Below are positions 43,783 to 54,320 of a stretch of DNA of 64,000 bases, piece by piece. The stretch is from Sorghum bicolor (lineage: Eukaryota > Streptophyta > Magnoliopsida > Poales > Poaceae): NCBI RefSeq assembly GCF_000003195.3, contig NC_012878.2:4840462-4904461 (forward strand), read 5' to 3'. Under the pieces are notes generated by a model. It did no database searches and was not told the DNA's origin. It was given only the letters and a program-made list of their open reading frames with translations. Each line of letters opens with the position of its first letter. The first letter of the stretch is position 1. A program made the translations under genes and the position numbers.

Positions 43783-46700
43783 TCAAATGTAAAATCTACG
43801 TAGATTGTCGACGTTCCACGTGTGGGTGGAGGTTCTACCTTCGAGGTCTTTCAGGTAGAAGGATCCCGACCTTCCCGCTTGTATTGCTGTATAAGGTCCT
43901 TCCCACTTGGGTTGCAATTTACCAGCGTTTGGGTGTTCTCCTTTTTTCCTGAGCACCAGGTCCCCATTTTTTATGTCTTTTCGTACTACCTTGCGGTCTC
44001 TCCAATTCTTTGTTTCTTGTTGATACCTGGTAATGTTCTCCACTGCCTCAAGTCTTATTGATTCTAAGGTTTCTTTGCAGTACTCTTCATCTTCAGCCAA
44101 CTGCTGCTTCATGGAACGCAGGCTTTGGTGTTTGATTTCTTCGGGCAACATTGCCTCTTCCCCGTACAAGAGCTTGAATGGAGTGAACCCAGTTGTTCTT
44201 GAAACTGTTGTGTTATGTGACCATACAACTCTTGGTAGTTCTTCAACCCATTTCCCCTTGCGTAGGTTGAGTAAGGTCTTGGAGATTGCGGAGAATATTG
44301 TTCTGTTTGCTCTCTCCACGGCCCCGTTTGACTCTGGGTGATAAACAGACGCGAAAGCAATTTTGGTTCCTATGTGATGGCAGAATTCCTTGAAATTGTC
44401 TGAATCAAACTGCTTCCCGTTGTCAACTGTGAGCAAGCGTGGAACTCCGAATCTGCAGACTATGTTCTGCCAGAAAAATTTCCTGATTGTTTCAGAGGTT
44501 ATGGTTGTCAGTGGTTTAGCTTCGATCCATCTTGTGAAGTATTCGATGGCCACGACGGCGAATTTGTTTCCCCCCTGGGCAGTTGGCATTGGTCCTACCA
44601 GGTCCATTCCCCATCTCTGCAACGGCCATGATGCTGGTATGAGCTGAGTTAGTGCTGAAGGTCCTGACTGAATTGGTGAGAAGGTTTGGCAGGCTTTGCA
44701 CGTCTTCACTATTTCTTCAGCATCTTTAATGTGAGTTGGCCAGTAGAATCCTTGTCTTAATGCTTTAGCAGACAACGCGCGAGGTCCAATGTGAGACCCG
44801 CACATCCCGGAGTGTATCTCTTGTAGGAGTTCTCTGCCCTCGCTTTGTGATATGCACCTCAGCAAAGGTTGGACTACGCCTTTCTTGTACAGGATCCCGT
44901 CAATGGAGGTGTAATTCCTTGCTCTTGCCTCCATCCTCTTGGCTGTTGCTTCGTCGTCTACAGCTGTCTTGCCTTTGAGGCAATCAGCTATTGCCTGCCT
45001 CCAATCTTCGCTTTCTGTCAGCAGGACTGAGCGAAAGGCTTTTGGCAACGTTTCGGTTGCGGGTGTTGCAACAATCTGGTGGAAGGTTCCTTCTGGCAAG
45101 GGGGTGTTGTTGGCTGCTGCTTTCGCTAGCTCGTCTGCCTCGTAGTTTTCGGCTCTTGGAATGTACTGCAGAGTGAATCCCTTGAACCTTCTCTCCAGGC
45201 CTCTTACGACGGCCAGATACCTTGCTAGCTCCGGGTTGTGTGCTAGGTATTCCTTCTCCACTTGCCCTGCCACCACCTGGGAGTCTGTTTTGATGAGTAG
45301 GGTTTTTGCTCCCGAAACCTTAGCTTTGTTCAGCCCGAGGATGAGACCTTCATACTCAGGTATGTTGTTTGTTGCTTTGAATTCGAGTCGTATAGCAAAC
45401 TTTAGTTTGAGTCCAGATGGTGCGATTAGAACGGCTGCTGCTCCTGCTCCCGCTTGACCCCATGCGCCATCTGTATACAGCGTCCACGGCTGATCGATTA
45501 CCTTCTCCTCGTTTTTGTTCGAAGGTGTCCAATCTGCCATGAAGTCAGCCAGGGCTTGAGATTTGATGGAGGTTCTGGGGACATAGGTAATATCAAACTG
45601 TGATAGTTCGGCCGCCCATTTTCCTATACGTCCGGAAGCCTCTTTGTTCCTAAGGATATCACCCAATGGCTGTGAAGTGGGCACTTTAATCTCATGGCTT
45701 TGGAAGTAATGCTTGAGCTTCCTCGATGCACACAGGACCGCGTACGCGATTTTTTCTATCTCCGTGTAGTTCAGCTTTGCTCCTGACAGAGCTTCGGATA
45801 CGTAGTAAACGGGTCTTTGCACCGTTCCCTTAGTGTCGCTTGTCTCGTGCACTAGAACACCACTGACAGCGTGCTCGGAGGCAGCCACGTACAGTAGTAG
45901 TGGAGTGTCTGGCTCGGGCACTGTTACCACCAGGTTGGTTGCAATGTAATTCTTGAGCTGCCTGAAGGCCTCTGATTGTTCCGGACCCCATTCTGTTTTA
46001 CCTTCTCCTCTCAGCACTTTGAAGAATGGGAGGCTCCGTTCTGCCGATCTTGATATGAATCTGTTGAGGGCTGCTATTCGGCCGGTCAGTCTTTGCACTT
46101 CTTTCTTGTTTGAAGGTTCTGCCATTGACATGATTGCTTTTGTCTTGTCTGGGTTAGCTCTAATTCCTTCGGAGCTGATGATATACCCCAGCATTTTTCC
46201 CTTGCTGACCCCAAACACACACTTCTCCGGGTTAAGTTTCAGCCCGGCAGATCTAAGGTTGACGAAGGTTTCCTGCAGGTCCTTGATATGATCTTCCTTG
46301 CGCTTGCTCATGACGACAACATCGTCGACGTAGGCTATGATGTTTCTCTGTAGCTGACTTCCTAGAACCTTCCCCATCATTCTGGAGAAGGTTGCTCCAG
46401 CGTTTTTGAGACCTTCTGGCATTCTGGTGTAGCAATACGTGCCGAATGGGGTTGTGAAGCTTGCCTTTCCTTCGTCTTCTTTTTTGAGCCAAATTTGGTG
46501 GTAACCGGAGAAACAGTCCAGCAGTGAGAATCTCTGACAACCAGCTGCTTTGTCCACAGAGATATCTATCCTTGGCAAGGGGAATGAGTCTTTGACACAA
46601 GCCTTGTTGAGATCCGTAAAATCTATGCACATCCTCATTTTGCCATTTTTCTTGGGGACCAGGACTACGTTTGCCAACCATTCCGGGTACATGACTTCTC

Positions 46701-48300
46701 TGATGACCTTTGCGTCCAGGAGTCTTTGTACCTCTGCCTTCGCGGCTAAGGTTCTTTCTTCAGACATTTTCCTTTGTCTCTGCTTCTTCGGCCTCATCCT
46801 CGGATCAATGTCCAGCGAATGCTCTATTATGTCTCTGCTGACTCCTTGTAGGTCAGCGGCGCTCCAAGCGAAGATATCTTGGTTCTTTTGCAACACGTCT
46901 AGCAATTCGAGTTCCTCCTCTCTACCGAGGGTGGCGGAGATGGTGACCTTCTTATCTGGAACAGCTTCCTGCAGAGGGACACATTTCGTTTCCTCCTGAT
47001 CAGCCAGGTCTGTTTTCCCCCTTGGCATGTCTGGTGGCTGGGAAGCTTCATGCTGCGTAGAGTCTACGGAGTTTATGTTCCGGAAGGACTTGTAGATTGC
47101 TTTCTCTATGTTCCTTGCCTCCTTTTGACTTCCGTGAACCGTTATCACTCCGTGCAGAGCCGGGATTTTCATGCACAGGTATCCCATATGAGCGGCCGCA
47201 TTGAACTTGTTCAAGAATCCTCGCCCGAATATTGCATTATATGGGTAGTGCAAGTCTACCACATCGAAGGTGACGTACTCTGTTCTTGCGTTCTCCGTTG
47301 TGCCGAAGGATACGGGCAAGGCGACCTTCCCCAGAGCATGTATCTGCTTTCCTCCGAACCCGATCAAAGGTGACTCCGAAGGTTGGAGTTGGCTTCTACT
47401 GAGCTTCATTTGGTCAAAGGTTCCAGCAAATATTATGTCTGCGGAACTCCCTGAATCCACTAAGATCCTGCTTACTCCCCAACCCGCAACATTTGTTGTT
47501 ATGACCAAGGCGTCTGTGTGAGGGTAGCTTTCCAATCTTAGATCTTCCTCGGTGAAGGTTATTGGGGTTCTGGACCAATCAGTGCATCTCACTGGCCCTT
47601 GAACTGCAACGTTGTTGACGAGCCTGAGGTGATCCTTCTTCTGTTTCTTTGTCTGGAACTCCATTGAGGACCCCCCAGCTATTGGTAAGATCATTCCAAT
47701 TGTGGGCAGGGGTGTATGAGGGCCGATCTGATTATCAGGGTGGGGTTCGGTTTTTGGTGGTGGTGGGGCTTGGAGTAGCTGTAGCTGGTTTGGGGGAGGA
47801 GGTACTGACTGCTGGTGGGGTTGCGGGGTTTCGATGTACGTGATATGTGGAGGTCGTGGAGGAACATAGTTTGGTGGAAGGTTGTGGTCCGCGGTTTGCT
47901 GGGCTGGGCGCCAAGCTGGTAGGAAGCTGGGATAGTAAGCGGAGGCTAGCGCGCTGGGCTGAAGTGGAGCTGGGTGCTGCTGGCTTGAACCTCCGACATA
48001 TGAATGGTAGAAGGTTTGAGGGAATGTGTGATTTACTTCCCGAGGTTGAGCAACTGGTATCGGAGGTTGCGGAGCTGACCTGCTCTTGATCCTCTCCTGA
48101 GTTTCTTTTGCATCTGGGCAATCTCTGGTGGAGTGACCCTTCTCCTCTCCATGGAAGAAACAATACTGTTTCCGTGGTCGCTGACTTTGATTTTTTCGCC
48201 ATCCCGCATTTCGACCCCCTCTTCCGGCTTGATTGGGTATGCGTCCCGAGCTTCGCGCTTCCGCTGGTGGACGGTTATTTTCCGGCCTGTCATTTTTCGG
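43783..48300 (-). CDS. pol: Pol polyprotein (nucleocapsid zinc knuckle, protease, RT, RNase H, archaeal-type RNase H, integrase)
   Basis: The frame is open from just after the gag stop to 43783. First comes a zinc knuckle ([15 protein letters not shown], about 48120-48162) and a Pro/Gln linker. From the first Met at 47694 the residues are: protease [10 protein letters not shown] (Asp80); reverse transcriptase with [16 protein letters not shown] and YVDD (455-458); connection and RNase H (about 560-720); a second RNase H beginning LYTDGAWG (740-746); and integrase with HSGMCGSH and CKAC (zinc site) plus the catalytic Asp1031, Asp1091 and Glu1128. The frame has no internal stop over 1303 codons from that Met. 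The duplicated RNase H is the mark of the Tat lineage. The enzymes copy element RNA and insert the DNA. Because gag ends in TAA in the same frame, expression would need readthrough or an internal start. Confidence 0.93.
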   Translation of the reverse strand, partial: PKNDRPENNRPPAEARSSGRIPNQAGRGGRNAGWRKNQSQRPRKQYCFFHGEEKGHSTRDCPDAKETQERIKSRSAPQPPIPVAQPREVNHTFPQTFYHSYVGGSSQQHPAPLQPSALASAYYPSFLPAWRPAQQTADHNLPPNYVPPRPPHITYIETPQPHQQSVPPPPNQLQLLQAPPPPKTEPHPDNQIGPHTPLPTIGMILPIAGGSSMEFQTKKQKKDHLRLVNNVAVQGPVRCTDWSRTPITFTEEDLRLESYPHTDALVITTNVAGWGVSRILVDSGSSADIIFAGTFDQMKLSRSQLQPSESPLIGFGGKQIHALGKVALPVSFGTTENARTEYVTFDVVDLHYPYNAIFGRGFLNKFNAAAHMGYLCMKIPALHGVITVHGSQKEARNIEKAIYKSFRNINSVDSTQHEASQPPDMPRGKTDLADQEETKCVPLQEAVPDKKVTISATLGREEELELLDVLQKNQDIFAWSAADLQGVSRDIIEHSLDIDPRMRPKKQRQRKMSEERTLAAKAEVQRLLDAKVIREVMYPEWLANVVLVPKKNGKMRMCIDFTDLNKACVKDSFPLPRIDISVDKAAGCQRFSLLDCFSGYHQIWLKKEDEGKASFTTPFGTYCYTRMPEGLKNAGATFSRMMGKVLGSQLQRNIIAYVDDVVVMSKRKEDHIKDLQETFVNLRSAGLKLNPEKCVFGVSKGKMLGYIISSEGIRANPDKTKAIMSMAEPSNKKEVQRLTGRIAALNRFISRSAERSLPFFKVLRGEGKTEWGPEQSEAFRQLKNYIATNLVVTVPEPDTPLLLYVAASEHAVSGVLVHETSDTKGTVQRPVYYVSEALSGAKLNYTEIEKIAYAVLCASRKLKHYFQSHEIKVPTSQPLGDILRNKEASGRIGKWAAELSQFDITYVPRTSIKSQALADFMADWTPSNKNEEKVIDQPWTLYTDGAWGQAGAGAAAVLIAPSGLKLKFAIRLEFKATNNIPEYEGLILGLNKAKVSGAKTLLIKTDSQVVAGQVEKEYLAHNPELARYLAVVRGLERRFKGFTLQYIPRAENYEADELAKAAANNTPLPEGTFHQIVATPATETLPKAFRSVLLTESEDWRQAIADCLKGKTAVDDEATAKRMEARARNYTSIDGILYKKGVVQPLLRCISQSEGRELLQEIHSGMCGSHIGPRALSAKALRQGFYWPTHIKDAEEIVKTCKACQTFSPIQSGPSALTQLIPASWPLQRWGMDLVGPMPTAQGGNKFAVVAIEYFTRWIEAKPLTTITSETIRKFFWQNIVCRFGVPRLLTVDNGKQFDSDNFKEFCHHIGTKIAFASVYHPESNGAVERANRTIFSAISKTLLNLRKGKWVEELPRVVWSHNTTVSRTTGFTPFKLLYGEEAMLPEEIKHQSLRSMKQQLAEDEEYCKETLESIRLEAVENITRYQQETKNWRDRKVVRKDIKNGDLVLRKKGEHPNAGKLQPKWEGPYTAIQAGRSGSFYLKDLEGRTSTHTWNVDNLRRFYI

Positions 48301-49434
48301 TTACTCGATATTCATCATCTGTCCACCAGCCTCTTGCTGTGGCCGGCGTCCATCCTGGCTGAGGTTCTTTTTCTGTGAGTTTCTATCATTGCTCTGCCTC
48401 TTCTGAGAGTTTTGGTCTTCCAACCTTTTGCGGTAGTCGTTGTCTGACCTGCAATACTTCTCAAACTCGTGGTACAGCTCGTGCATGGATGCTGGCTTTT
48501 CTCTGGCCAAATGAGCCGCGAAGGGCCCTATGCGAAGACCCTTGATGGCCGCTTCAATGGCAACCTCCTCCGGCACGCCGGGTGCTCTCGCCTTAGTCTG
48601 CACGAACCTTTGGAAGTACTCCCGCAGTGCCTCTCCCTGACTCTGGCGACACTGGAATAGGTCCGTGGAGGTCAGTGATTCAACTGCGAATCCCTGGAAA
48701 TTCGCTAAAATCTTGTCTCGAAGGTTCTCCCATGAATAGATCGACCCGGGTCTCAGCATCGAATACCATGCCAAGGCATCTCCCTCGGCTGCGATCACGA
48801 AGGATTTTGCCATCACAGTCTCGTTCCCTCCAGCTGAGGCCACGGCTGCCTCGAAACTCATCAGGAATTGGCGCGGATCGGCCTTTCCGCTGAATTTAGG
48901 GAGCGTGATTGGTTTGTAGGTTGTTGGCCAAGACGAGGTCTGCAATCCTTCGGACAAAGGGGAACGAAGGTCCAACGTGCCCCGCAGCACGCCACCGTAG
49001 TTTGTCGGTTGCACATCTAATGTTGGGCCGGCGCTGTTCAGAACAGCGGGCTGAATTGTCGGCTGAGCTGGAGGTTGCATGCTAAGGATTTCTGCCTGCA
49101 GGAGTGAAAGCTGCTGCCTGATCTCGGCCGCTTGCGTCGCGGCTACCGCTGCCTCTTGGCTGGCGGCGTAGGCAGCAGCGATCCGGTCTCGCTCTTGCTG
49201 AAGGTTCCGCAATTGCGTTTGCAGCTGCTGGAGCTCTTGCGCGGCCGTGGGTTGCGCCGGGTCTGCGGCGGGAGGAGGTTCTCGGCGTGTTTCCGGCTGC
49301 TCGTTCTCTGGCTGCTCGCCCTCAGAACCTTCTCCCTCCACGGTCGCGTACGCGCTCCGCACGGCCCTCCTCGGCCTTCCTCTCCTGGAGGGCTCTGCCC
49401 GAGGTCTTGTGGTGCTTGTTCTCTTTCCAGCCAT
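48301..49434 (-). CDS. gag: Gag capsid protein of the Tat element
   Basis: The frame is 377 residues from ATG 49434, 19 bp beyond the primer site. The N-terminus is basic (RRGRPRRAVRSAY), followed by a coiled-coil stretch (ELQQLQTQLRNLQQERDRI). Then comes the retrotransposon gag domain with LPKFSGKADPRQFLMSFE, ALAWYSML and SWENLRDKILANFQG. The zinc knuckle expected at the C-terminus is missing from this frame. It lies in the same frame just beyond the TAA at 48301-48303. Gag assembles the virus-like particle. Either the TAA is a recent nonsense change or it sets the gag to gag-pol ratio. Confidence 0.9.
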   Translation of the reverse strand: MAGKRTSTTRPRAEPSRRGRPRRAVRSAYATVEGEGSEGEQPENEQPETRREPPPAADPAQPTAAQELQQLQTQLRNLQQERDRIAAAYAASQEAAVAATQAAEIRQQLSLLQAEILSMQPPAQPTIQPAVLNSAGPTLDVQPTNYGGVLRGTLDLRSPLSEGLQTSSWPTTYKPITLPKFSGKADPRQFLMSFEAAVASAGGNETVMAKSFVIAAEGDALAWYSMLRPGSIYSWENLRDKILANFQGFAVESLTSTDLFQCRQSQGEALREYFQRFVQTKARAPGVPEEVAIEAAIKGLRIGPFAAHLAREKPASMHELYHEFEKYCRSDNDYRKRLEDQNSQKRQSNDRNSQKKNLSQDGRRPQQEAGGQMMNIE

Positions 49435-49452
49435 CGCAGGTTATACTTCGAG

Positions 49453-49470
49453 GCCCCACGGTGGGCGCCA
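49453..49470 (-). other. Primer-binding site of the Tat element
   Basis: On the minus strand TGGCGCCCACCGTGGGGC begins one base inside the LTR end. TGG pairs with the CCA tail of a tRNA. I do not assign the isoacceptor. Confidence 0.8.
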
Positions 49471-49471
49471 A

Positions 49472-50172
49472 TGTTGGGAAGATGCTCTCCGCACTCCCCA
49501 GCAGTACGGTGAATAGTGAACCTTCTCACTCGGTGCCGTGAGAGGTCTGAGCTCCAACAGGCAGTGGGCTCAACAGTAGGTGAATACAGTGAATGCTCTC
49601 TCTTATTAATGGCGGCATCACGCCCCTTATATAGGGCCCGGAAACCGACCCAATGACATTTACATAAATGCCCCGTGACGGTGGGGGAATATTCCAGCAT
49701 ATTCTTTCATCGCAGTCTACTGACCCTAATACACCCGCGTAATTTCACATTGCAAACCCTTCGTTCATCCTTTGACTGGGGCCTCAGCAGGTCGGAGGCT
49801 CGGATCCTCCGCCCAGTTGCGGATCCTCCGACGCTTTGGTGTCGGAGGTTTCGCAGCCCGGCTGGTCGGAGGTTGCTCCAACCGGCCACCCCGGGAGTTC
49901 CTCCTTAGTCTGGTCCAGTCGGAGGTTCCTTGGCCTGGCTGCGTTCTCCCGCCATCCTCGGACCCGGGAGGGTCGGAGGTTCCAACCTTTCCTCGCTCGT
50001 GGACCTCCGCCGGTGTCTCAGTCCCTGCACACACTTTGCACGACCAGACGAGTCGTCAACATTAGCATTTCCCGTCGAAGGATATCCTCCGACGTTTCAG
50101 GCGTCGGAGGTTCCTCAGGTGAAGGATAACCTCCGACGCTACCAGGGGGAAGGATGCAGCTTTTCCCCAACA
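49472..50172 (-). repeat. 5' LTR of the Tat element (701 bp)
   Basis: The minus strand runs from TGTTGGGGAAAAGC at 50172 to CTTCCCAACA at 49472. TATATAAG lies at 49626-49633 on the minus strand. U3 (about 49715-50172) holds a dense array of the 8-mer GTCGGAGG. It is the only complete LTR of this element. Confidence 0.93.
49791..50137. promoter_or_regulatory. Array of GTCGGAGG motifs in U3
   Basis: Exact GTCGGAGG occurs at 49791, 49841, 49865, 49918, 49972 and 50103. Its complement CCTCCGAC occurs at 49825, 50086 and 50130, and a one-base variant at 50074. The 50074-50093 pair forms a 20-bp near-palindrome. An 8-mer at this density in under 350 bp is far from chance and looks like a transcription-factor or element-protein binding array. 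That role is inference. Confidence 0.6.
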
Positions 50173-50177
50173 CGCGT

Positions 50178-50694
50178 CCCTCCTAAGCATCTCGCCAAAA
50201 AACCGCAGCGCGGCGTCCACCTCGCCGCACTGAACGTATGCGGCGAGCATGCAGTTTCACGCGGCCAACGCCCTGGTTAACATTTCGTCGAACACCTTAC
50301 GGGCGTCCTCGAGCTGGAGGGCCGCCGCGTACACGCCGACGAGGCTGGTCATCACGTGCCCACTCTCGCCGGTCAGGGCGAGCATCCTGCTCGCGAGCGC
50401 GCGGGCGTGGAGGGCGCGGCTGTGGGGGAGCGCTCCGATGCCCGTGGGGGCGATAGCAGCGAGGAGGGTGGAGAAAGAGAATACGTTGGGCCGCAGCCCG
50501 TGGCAGCCCACGAGGCGGGAGAAGAACGCGAGCAGGGCACCGGGCGTGGCGCCTGACGCGGCGGGCGACGCGAAGGAGGAGGTTGGCGAGGGTGGGGGAC
50601 GCCGGGGAGTGGGGTACGGAGAGGAGGAAGAGCGACTCTGCGCGGGGGAGGTCGTCGTCGGCGGCGGCGAGGGAGAGGAGCTTCGCGAGCTCAA
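50178..50694 (-). pseudogene. PPR protein gene fragment, upstream part
   Basis: From ATG 50694 the minus strand reads a Ser/Pro-rich lead, then PNVFSFSTLLAAIAPTG, LHARALASRML, TSLVGVYAAALQLEDARKVFDEML. After an in-frame TGA at 50257-50259 it continues with MLAAYVQCGEVDAALRFFG up to RRDA at the insertion site. These are tandem PPR motifs of the PLS class, the organelle RNA-binding type. The TGA stands where a Trp codon is usual. The gene continues at 37398, 12.8 kb away. It lies in a block bounded on the left by a Helitron end, so it is probably a captured fragment. Confidence 0.75.
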
Positions 50695-50800
50695 GTATTC
50701 ACGGGGGTTTCTTTATTTGTGCGAACGGAAGAATTGATCCCGCGACGCAGGTGACGGAGGTTTGATTTGACGCGAGGCTGAGGGTGTATAAGGTCCCGCG

Positions 50801-50887
50801 ATGAGGTCTCCTCTGGTGGTCGCCTTCGCCGTCGCCGTCGTTGTCACTGCTGCTGCAGCTCCCGTCGCCGACGAGGCTCCTACCAAG
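50801..50887 (+). pseudogene. Orphan first exon with a signal-peptide-like start
   Basis: ATG 50801 begins a 29-codon exon with a hydrophobic core (VVAFAVAVVVTAAAAP), an Ala-x-Ala-like cleavage area, and ADEAPTK before a GT donor (GTACGT, 50888). No matching second exon follows; the downstream sequence is unrelated. A TATA-like GTATAAGG lies 15-20 bp upstream, which is too close to be its promoter in the usual way. It is probably the 5' exon of a secreted or ER protein gene captured with the PPR fragment. I cannot name the gene. Confidence 0.4.
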
Positions 50888-52712
50888 GTACGTTTAAATA
50901 AAATAAATCTGCTCCTCCGTAGCTCGGCTTCCCCCTCCTCCTCCTCCACCTCGCCTTCCTCGCGTCGCCCCCCAGATCCGTGCTCCTCCGACCCGCATCC
51001 ACCGCGTCTCGCCTCCGCCTCCTCCTCTACTTTGCAGCCATCGTTCCTGCTGATCCAGACAGCTCTTCTTGCGGTGTTGTCGCGTCGACTTCGTCTCCAC
51101 CTGGGTCCCGACTTAGAGCTCCATCCTCTACCCCCGGCGACGGCAACAACCTTATTCTTCGGTCGCTCGGCGCATGCTTCCTCACCGGCTCCGTCGCCCC
51201 ACCTTCAACCGACGCTTGGCGCAGCCTTCCATCTGGGTGTATACGCCTTCGGCGCCTCTACGACCCTCCACCGGCGAATCCGTCGTCGTCAACGCCTCCG
51301 TTGTAGTTGTCGTGCTTATCCGGTCTTTGGATCCAGTTGTAATTTAGTCTTCCTTAGAGGACCTTTCTGTAAAATGGCTGCTTAATATATAATATATGCA
51401 GTTGTCAAAAAAAAACATCAGGGTATAAGCAGTGGTTCACAGTGATCTACAAAAATCAAAGTTTGAACAGAACGGAGGTAATTAACAAACCATGGGTGGA
51501 GCCAGGTATCTGGCATGGTCCGGCAGCTGCGATACATTATATATGTCAATAAAAGTAGTATTCATATATTCATATATGATGTTAGCCGAGCCATTGCAGA
51601 GATGCAAATTAGATGGTTCATCTTTATAAACTTCGCCACACCTTAAAATTATTTCTATCTTCGCCACCGTATAACAAACCACTCAATGTAGGCTATTACT
51701 TCAGGATCCAATACTGTTACTATTTTGCTCGCTTTTATTTTTCTAACTAAAGTAACATTTTCTTCGCATTTACTTGTGACTTCCTCGGTCTCTCTCTCGG
51801 ACACCTGTTGTCTGCTCAAGCCACCAGTTCTTCTATGGGTATCTCTAACGTCTCTGCAAGCCATTATTTTCTCCTTTTTTTCTTCTCCACATCATCGTCG
51901 TCTAAACCTACGTGTCCTGACAAGGTTACAGGTAGGAGCCCTAGGATACCCTTATATATAAGCTACAAATACCTCGGCTAACATAAGTTGCATCAACTTA
52001 AGCATACATCGTGACCAAGTGGCAGACACTTGTTCATGCTTTTCTAGAGGTTGAGAGAGATAACAAAACATCAAACTGAAGTTGTGCACATCGGTCTTGA
52101 CAATGAGAGAGCGGAAGCCAACGGGGCTAAGCTTGGGAAGCCTAATGTCGAAGAAGATGGATGAGGCGAAGGCCGCCATGGAGAGGTCCGGGAGAATGCT
52201 TGCGAAGAGGGCCTCGTGGTAGGGTTCGCCATTCATGGCAATGGCTTGCGGCGGCTGTGCCCCTAGCGGCAGCAACAAAGGTGAGTGCGCGGGACGTGTC
52301 CGTGAACAGGTAGGCAACGAGAAGCCTCCGCGTCCGCCACGTGGTGGAGGACGAAGCCGCCCGATGCGACCACAGGCATGGCGGCCCCAAGTGCGGTTTG
52401 TTTTAACTTTACCACTTATCGGCAAGTGACCCACGTAGAACAAAAGACATGTTTGGCACAACTTATAAACTTCTTAAAACAAAAATAAATTAAATCTAAA
52501 GTTAACAACATATTTTTAGACTTTTTTCTAGACTAGCTTCTTTCCAAAGCTTCCAATGTTTATATTAAAACCCAAAACAAGTATTACTATGCGATAGGTA
52601 CTGGTCAAACTTTCTTAAATTTAACTAGGTTTATAGAAAATATTATCAATATTTATATCTTTAAATATGTGTATTATGGAAACCTATTCAATAATTTATC
52701 TAGTAACACTAA
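50888..52712. other. Gene-free stretch with a polyadenylated-looking insert
   Basis: About 50980-51412 is GC-rich, then AT-rich, and ends in CAGTTGTC plus a run of A. This resembles the 3' tail of a LINE or a retroposed fragment; its long plus-strand frame has no family resemblance. The minus-strand frame 51952-52461 has a segment reading LPKLSPVGFRSLIVKTDVHN and may be another captured exon, but I do not recognise it. The rest is AT-rich spacer. Confidence 0.35.
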
Positions 52713-53329
52713 TCTATATCTATACCTAATAATAAAGAGGCAAAATTTCTATCCACTTTAGATTTTCATCCAACCTATAATCATAAACTGACTCGGTCTT
52801 GGCCATTAGCTAAAAAAATCACGATCCAGCCCGATTCTTTTTCTTTTTGCGTTTCCACTTCCCAGCGTGAGGTATGTAAGTGACTTTTTCTGTCTACTTT
52901 TTTCTTTTATCTTTTCTTATATAAGTAAAAACAATAAATAACAAATATAGTACTATAAATCTTTTAACTCTTTATCCTTCTATAATCTAATAAGTATTCC
53001 ATATAACTTACATACTTTATCATCCAGTAATCTATATGTTCATATAAATTAGAACAACTTGAATATAGTATTAGTATCGAGTTCAGTTAAAGATGTATTG
53101 GGTTTCGTCTAACCATGTAGACGTAGTCTATATAGCTAAATCTTTGAATTCTTTATTCTTTTATAATCTAATAAATAATTCATGACTTACATAATTTATT
53201 ATCCAATAATCTATATTTGTAGCTCATATAAGTTAGAACAACTTGAGTATAGTATTAGTATGGAATTGAATTAAAGACGTATTGGTTCCGCCTAGCCATG
53301 TATTGACAGACGCAGTCTATGTAGCTACC
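52713..53329. repeat. Helitron-like 5' start and tandem 180-190 bp units
   Basis: A at 52712 is followed by TCTATATCTATACCTAATAA, a common start of grass Helitrons. Two tandem units follow (about 52952-53131 and 53132-53327). They share TATAATCTAATAA, TTACATA, ATCTATAT, TTAGAACAACTTGA and ATAGTATTAGTAT. A possible 3' end, GGGCACAATTGCTAG, lies at 55075-55089, but the next base is C, not T, so the element is only tentative. Confidence 0.35.
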
Positions 53330-53445
53330 ATGAACAATAGTTACAGGTCAATTTGATGTACCTGTTTTCCAACAAACTCGACGTTAATAGCTACAAGTCA
53401 ATTGGTGTATAAGTTCATCTGACTAGAATCCATTTAAAACACTTA

Positions 53446-53877
53446 CTCCCTCCATATCAGTTTTAGATGACGTTTAGGACATGAGTGTGATTACCAAGGT
53501 GTCATTGGTTAGCTTTCCTGTTTTGTCATTATTAAATACAGCTGAGGGTGCATCTTATGCAACAAACTAACGTAGCTTATTTGGCTAAGGCTCTACGTCT
53601 TGAGGGGTGAGGTTGAGGGTTCCATCTTTAGTAGCCGCGTTGTTTTTTGGATTGCATGGCGATTTTGCATGCATTCCATCTTTTTCGGTCTGGACGCGAG
53701 GCGGGCGGCGGGCGAGCCGCATGCGGCGAGCGGCGCCTGGCGATGCGAACGGGCGGCTTCGAAGCGTTGGTGTTTAATGCCTGGCGAAGCGAACCAGCAG
53801 CAGCGCAAGGGTACTCGGGTCAAAAACCACTCTCGGGAACGCCGGAACGTCGTCCAGTAAAACAGATACGGAGGGAA
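53446..53877. mobile_element. Stowaway-like MITE, 432 bp, TSD TA
   Basis: The ends are CTCCCTCCATATCAGTTTTA and the complement of AACAGATACGGAGGGAA, flanked by TA at 53444-53445 and 53878-53879. This is the Tc1/Mariner Stowaway pattern. A GC-rich island (about 53690-53790) in the centre is unusual for such an element and may be an acquired insert. Confidence 0.65.
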
Positions 53878-53974
53878 TACCATGTTTTAAAGTTTTTATC
53901 CAATCAAAAGAAATTAATCTATATTTATAAAGCATAAAGCATTTAATGGATATGTCCTGCTCTTCCAACGCTAT

Positions 53975-54320
53975 GGCCCTGTTTAGTTCCCCACCTAAAA
54001 ATTTTTCATCCATCCCATCGAATCTTTGGACACATGCATGGAACATTAAATGTAGATAAAAAAATAAACTAATTACACAGTTTAGTTGAGAATCGCGAGA
54101 CGAATCTTTTAAGCCTAGTTACTCCATGATTAGCCTTAAGTGCTACAGTAACTCACATATGCTAATGATAGATTAATTATGCTTAATAAATTTGTCTTGC
54201 AGTTTCCTGACGAGCTATGTAATTTGTTTTTTTATTAGTTTCTAAAAACCCCTCCCGACATCCTTCCGACACATCCGATGTGACACCCAAAAAATTTTTA
54301 TACCCAATCTAAACAGGCCC
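53975..54320. mobile_element. MITE of the GGCC(C/T)TGTTTAGTT family, 346 bp, TSD TAT
   Basis: The ends GGCCCTGTTTAGTTCC and CTAAACAGGCCC are flanked by TAT at 53972-53974 and 54321-54323. The interior includes ACACATGCATGGAACATTAAA. It is longer than its relatives because of about 100 bp of distinct central sequence. Confidence 0.75.

Larger units (their letters stand above)
37399..50172 (-). mobile_element. Tat-lineage Ty3/gypsy retrotransposon with an antisense gene, 12.8 kb
   Basis: The element starts TGTTGGG and ends CCCAACA, flanked by CGCGT at 37394-37398 and 50173-50177. In its own (minus) direction the order is 5' LTR (49472-50172), primer site, gag, pol (protease, RT, RNase H, second RNase H, integrase), a long 3' region and a truncated 3' LTR. 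The second RNase H domain and the long 3' region place it in the Tat group (Grande/RIRE2/Retand-like). The 3' region carries an oppositely oriented spliced gene. The left LTR matches the right over its first 243 bp only. It is inserted in a PPR gene fragment. Confidence 0.92.

Noticed and set aside
43822..47843. Many plus-strand frames of 80-150 residues opposite pol
   Set aside because: They are shadows of the pol frame, without splice logic, unlike the real antisense gene at 37980-41239.
50249..50737. Plus-strand frames over the PPR fragment
   Set aside because: The minus strand encodes recognisable PPR motifs; the plus-strand frames are shadows.
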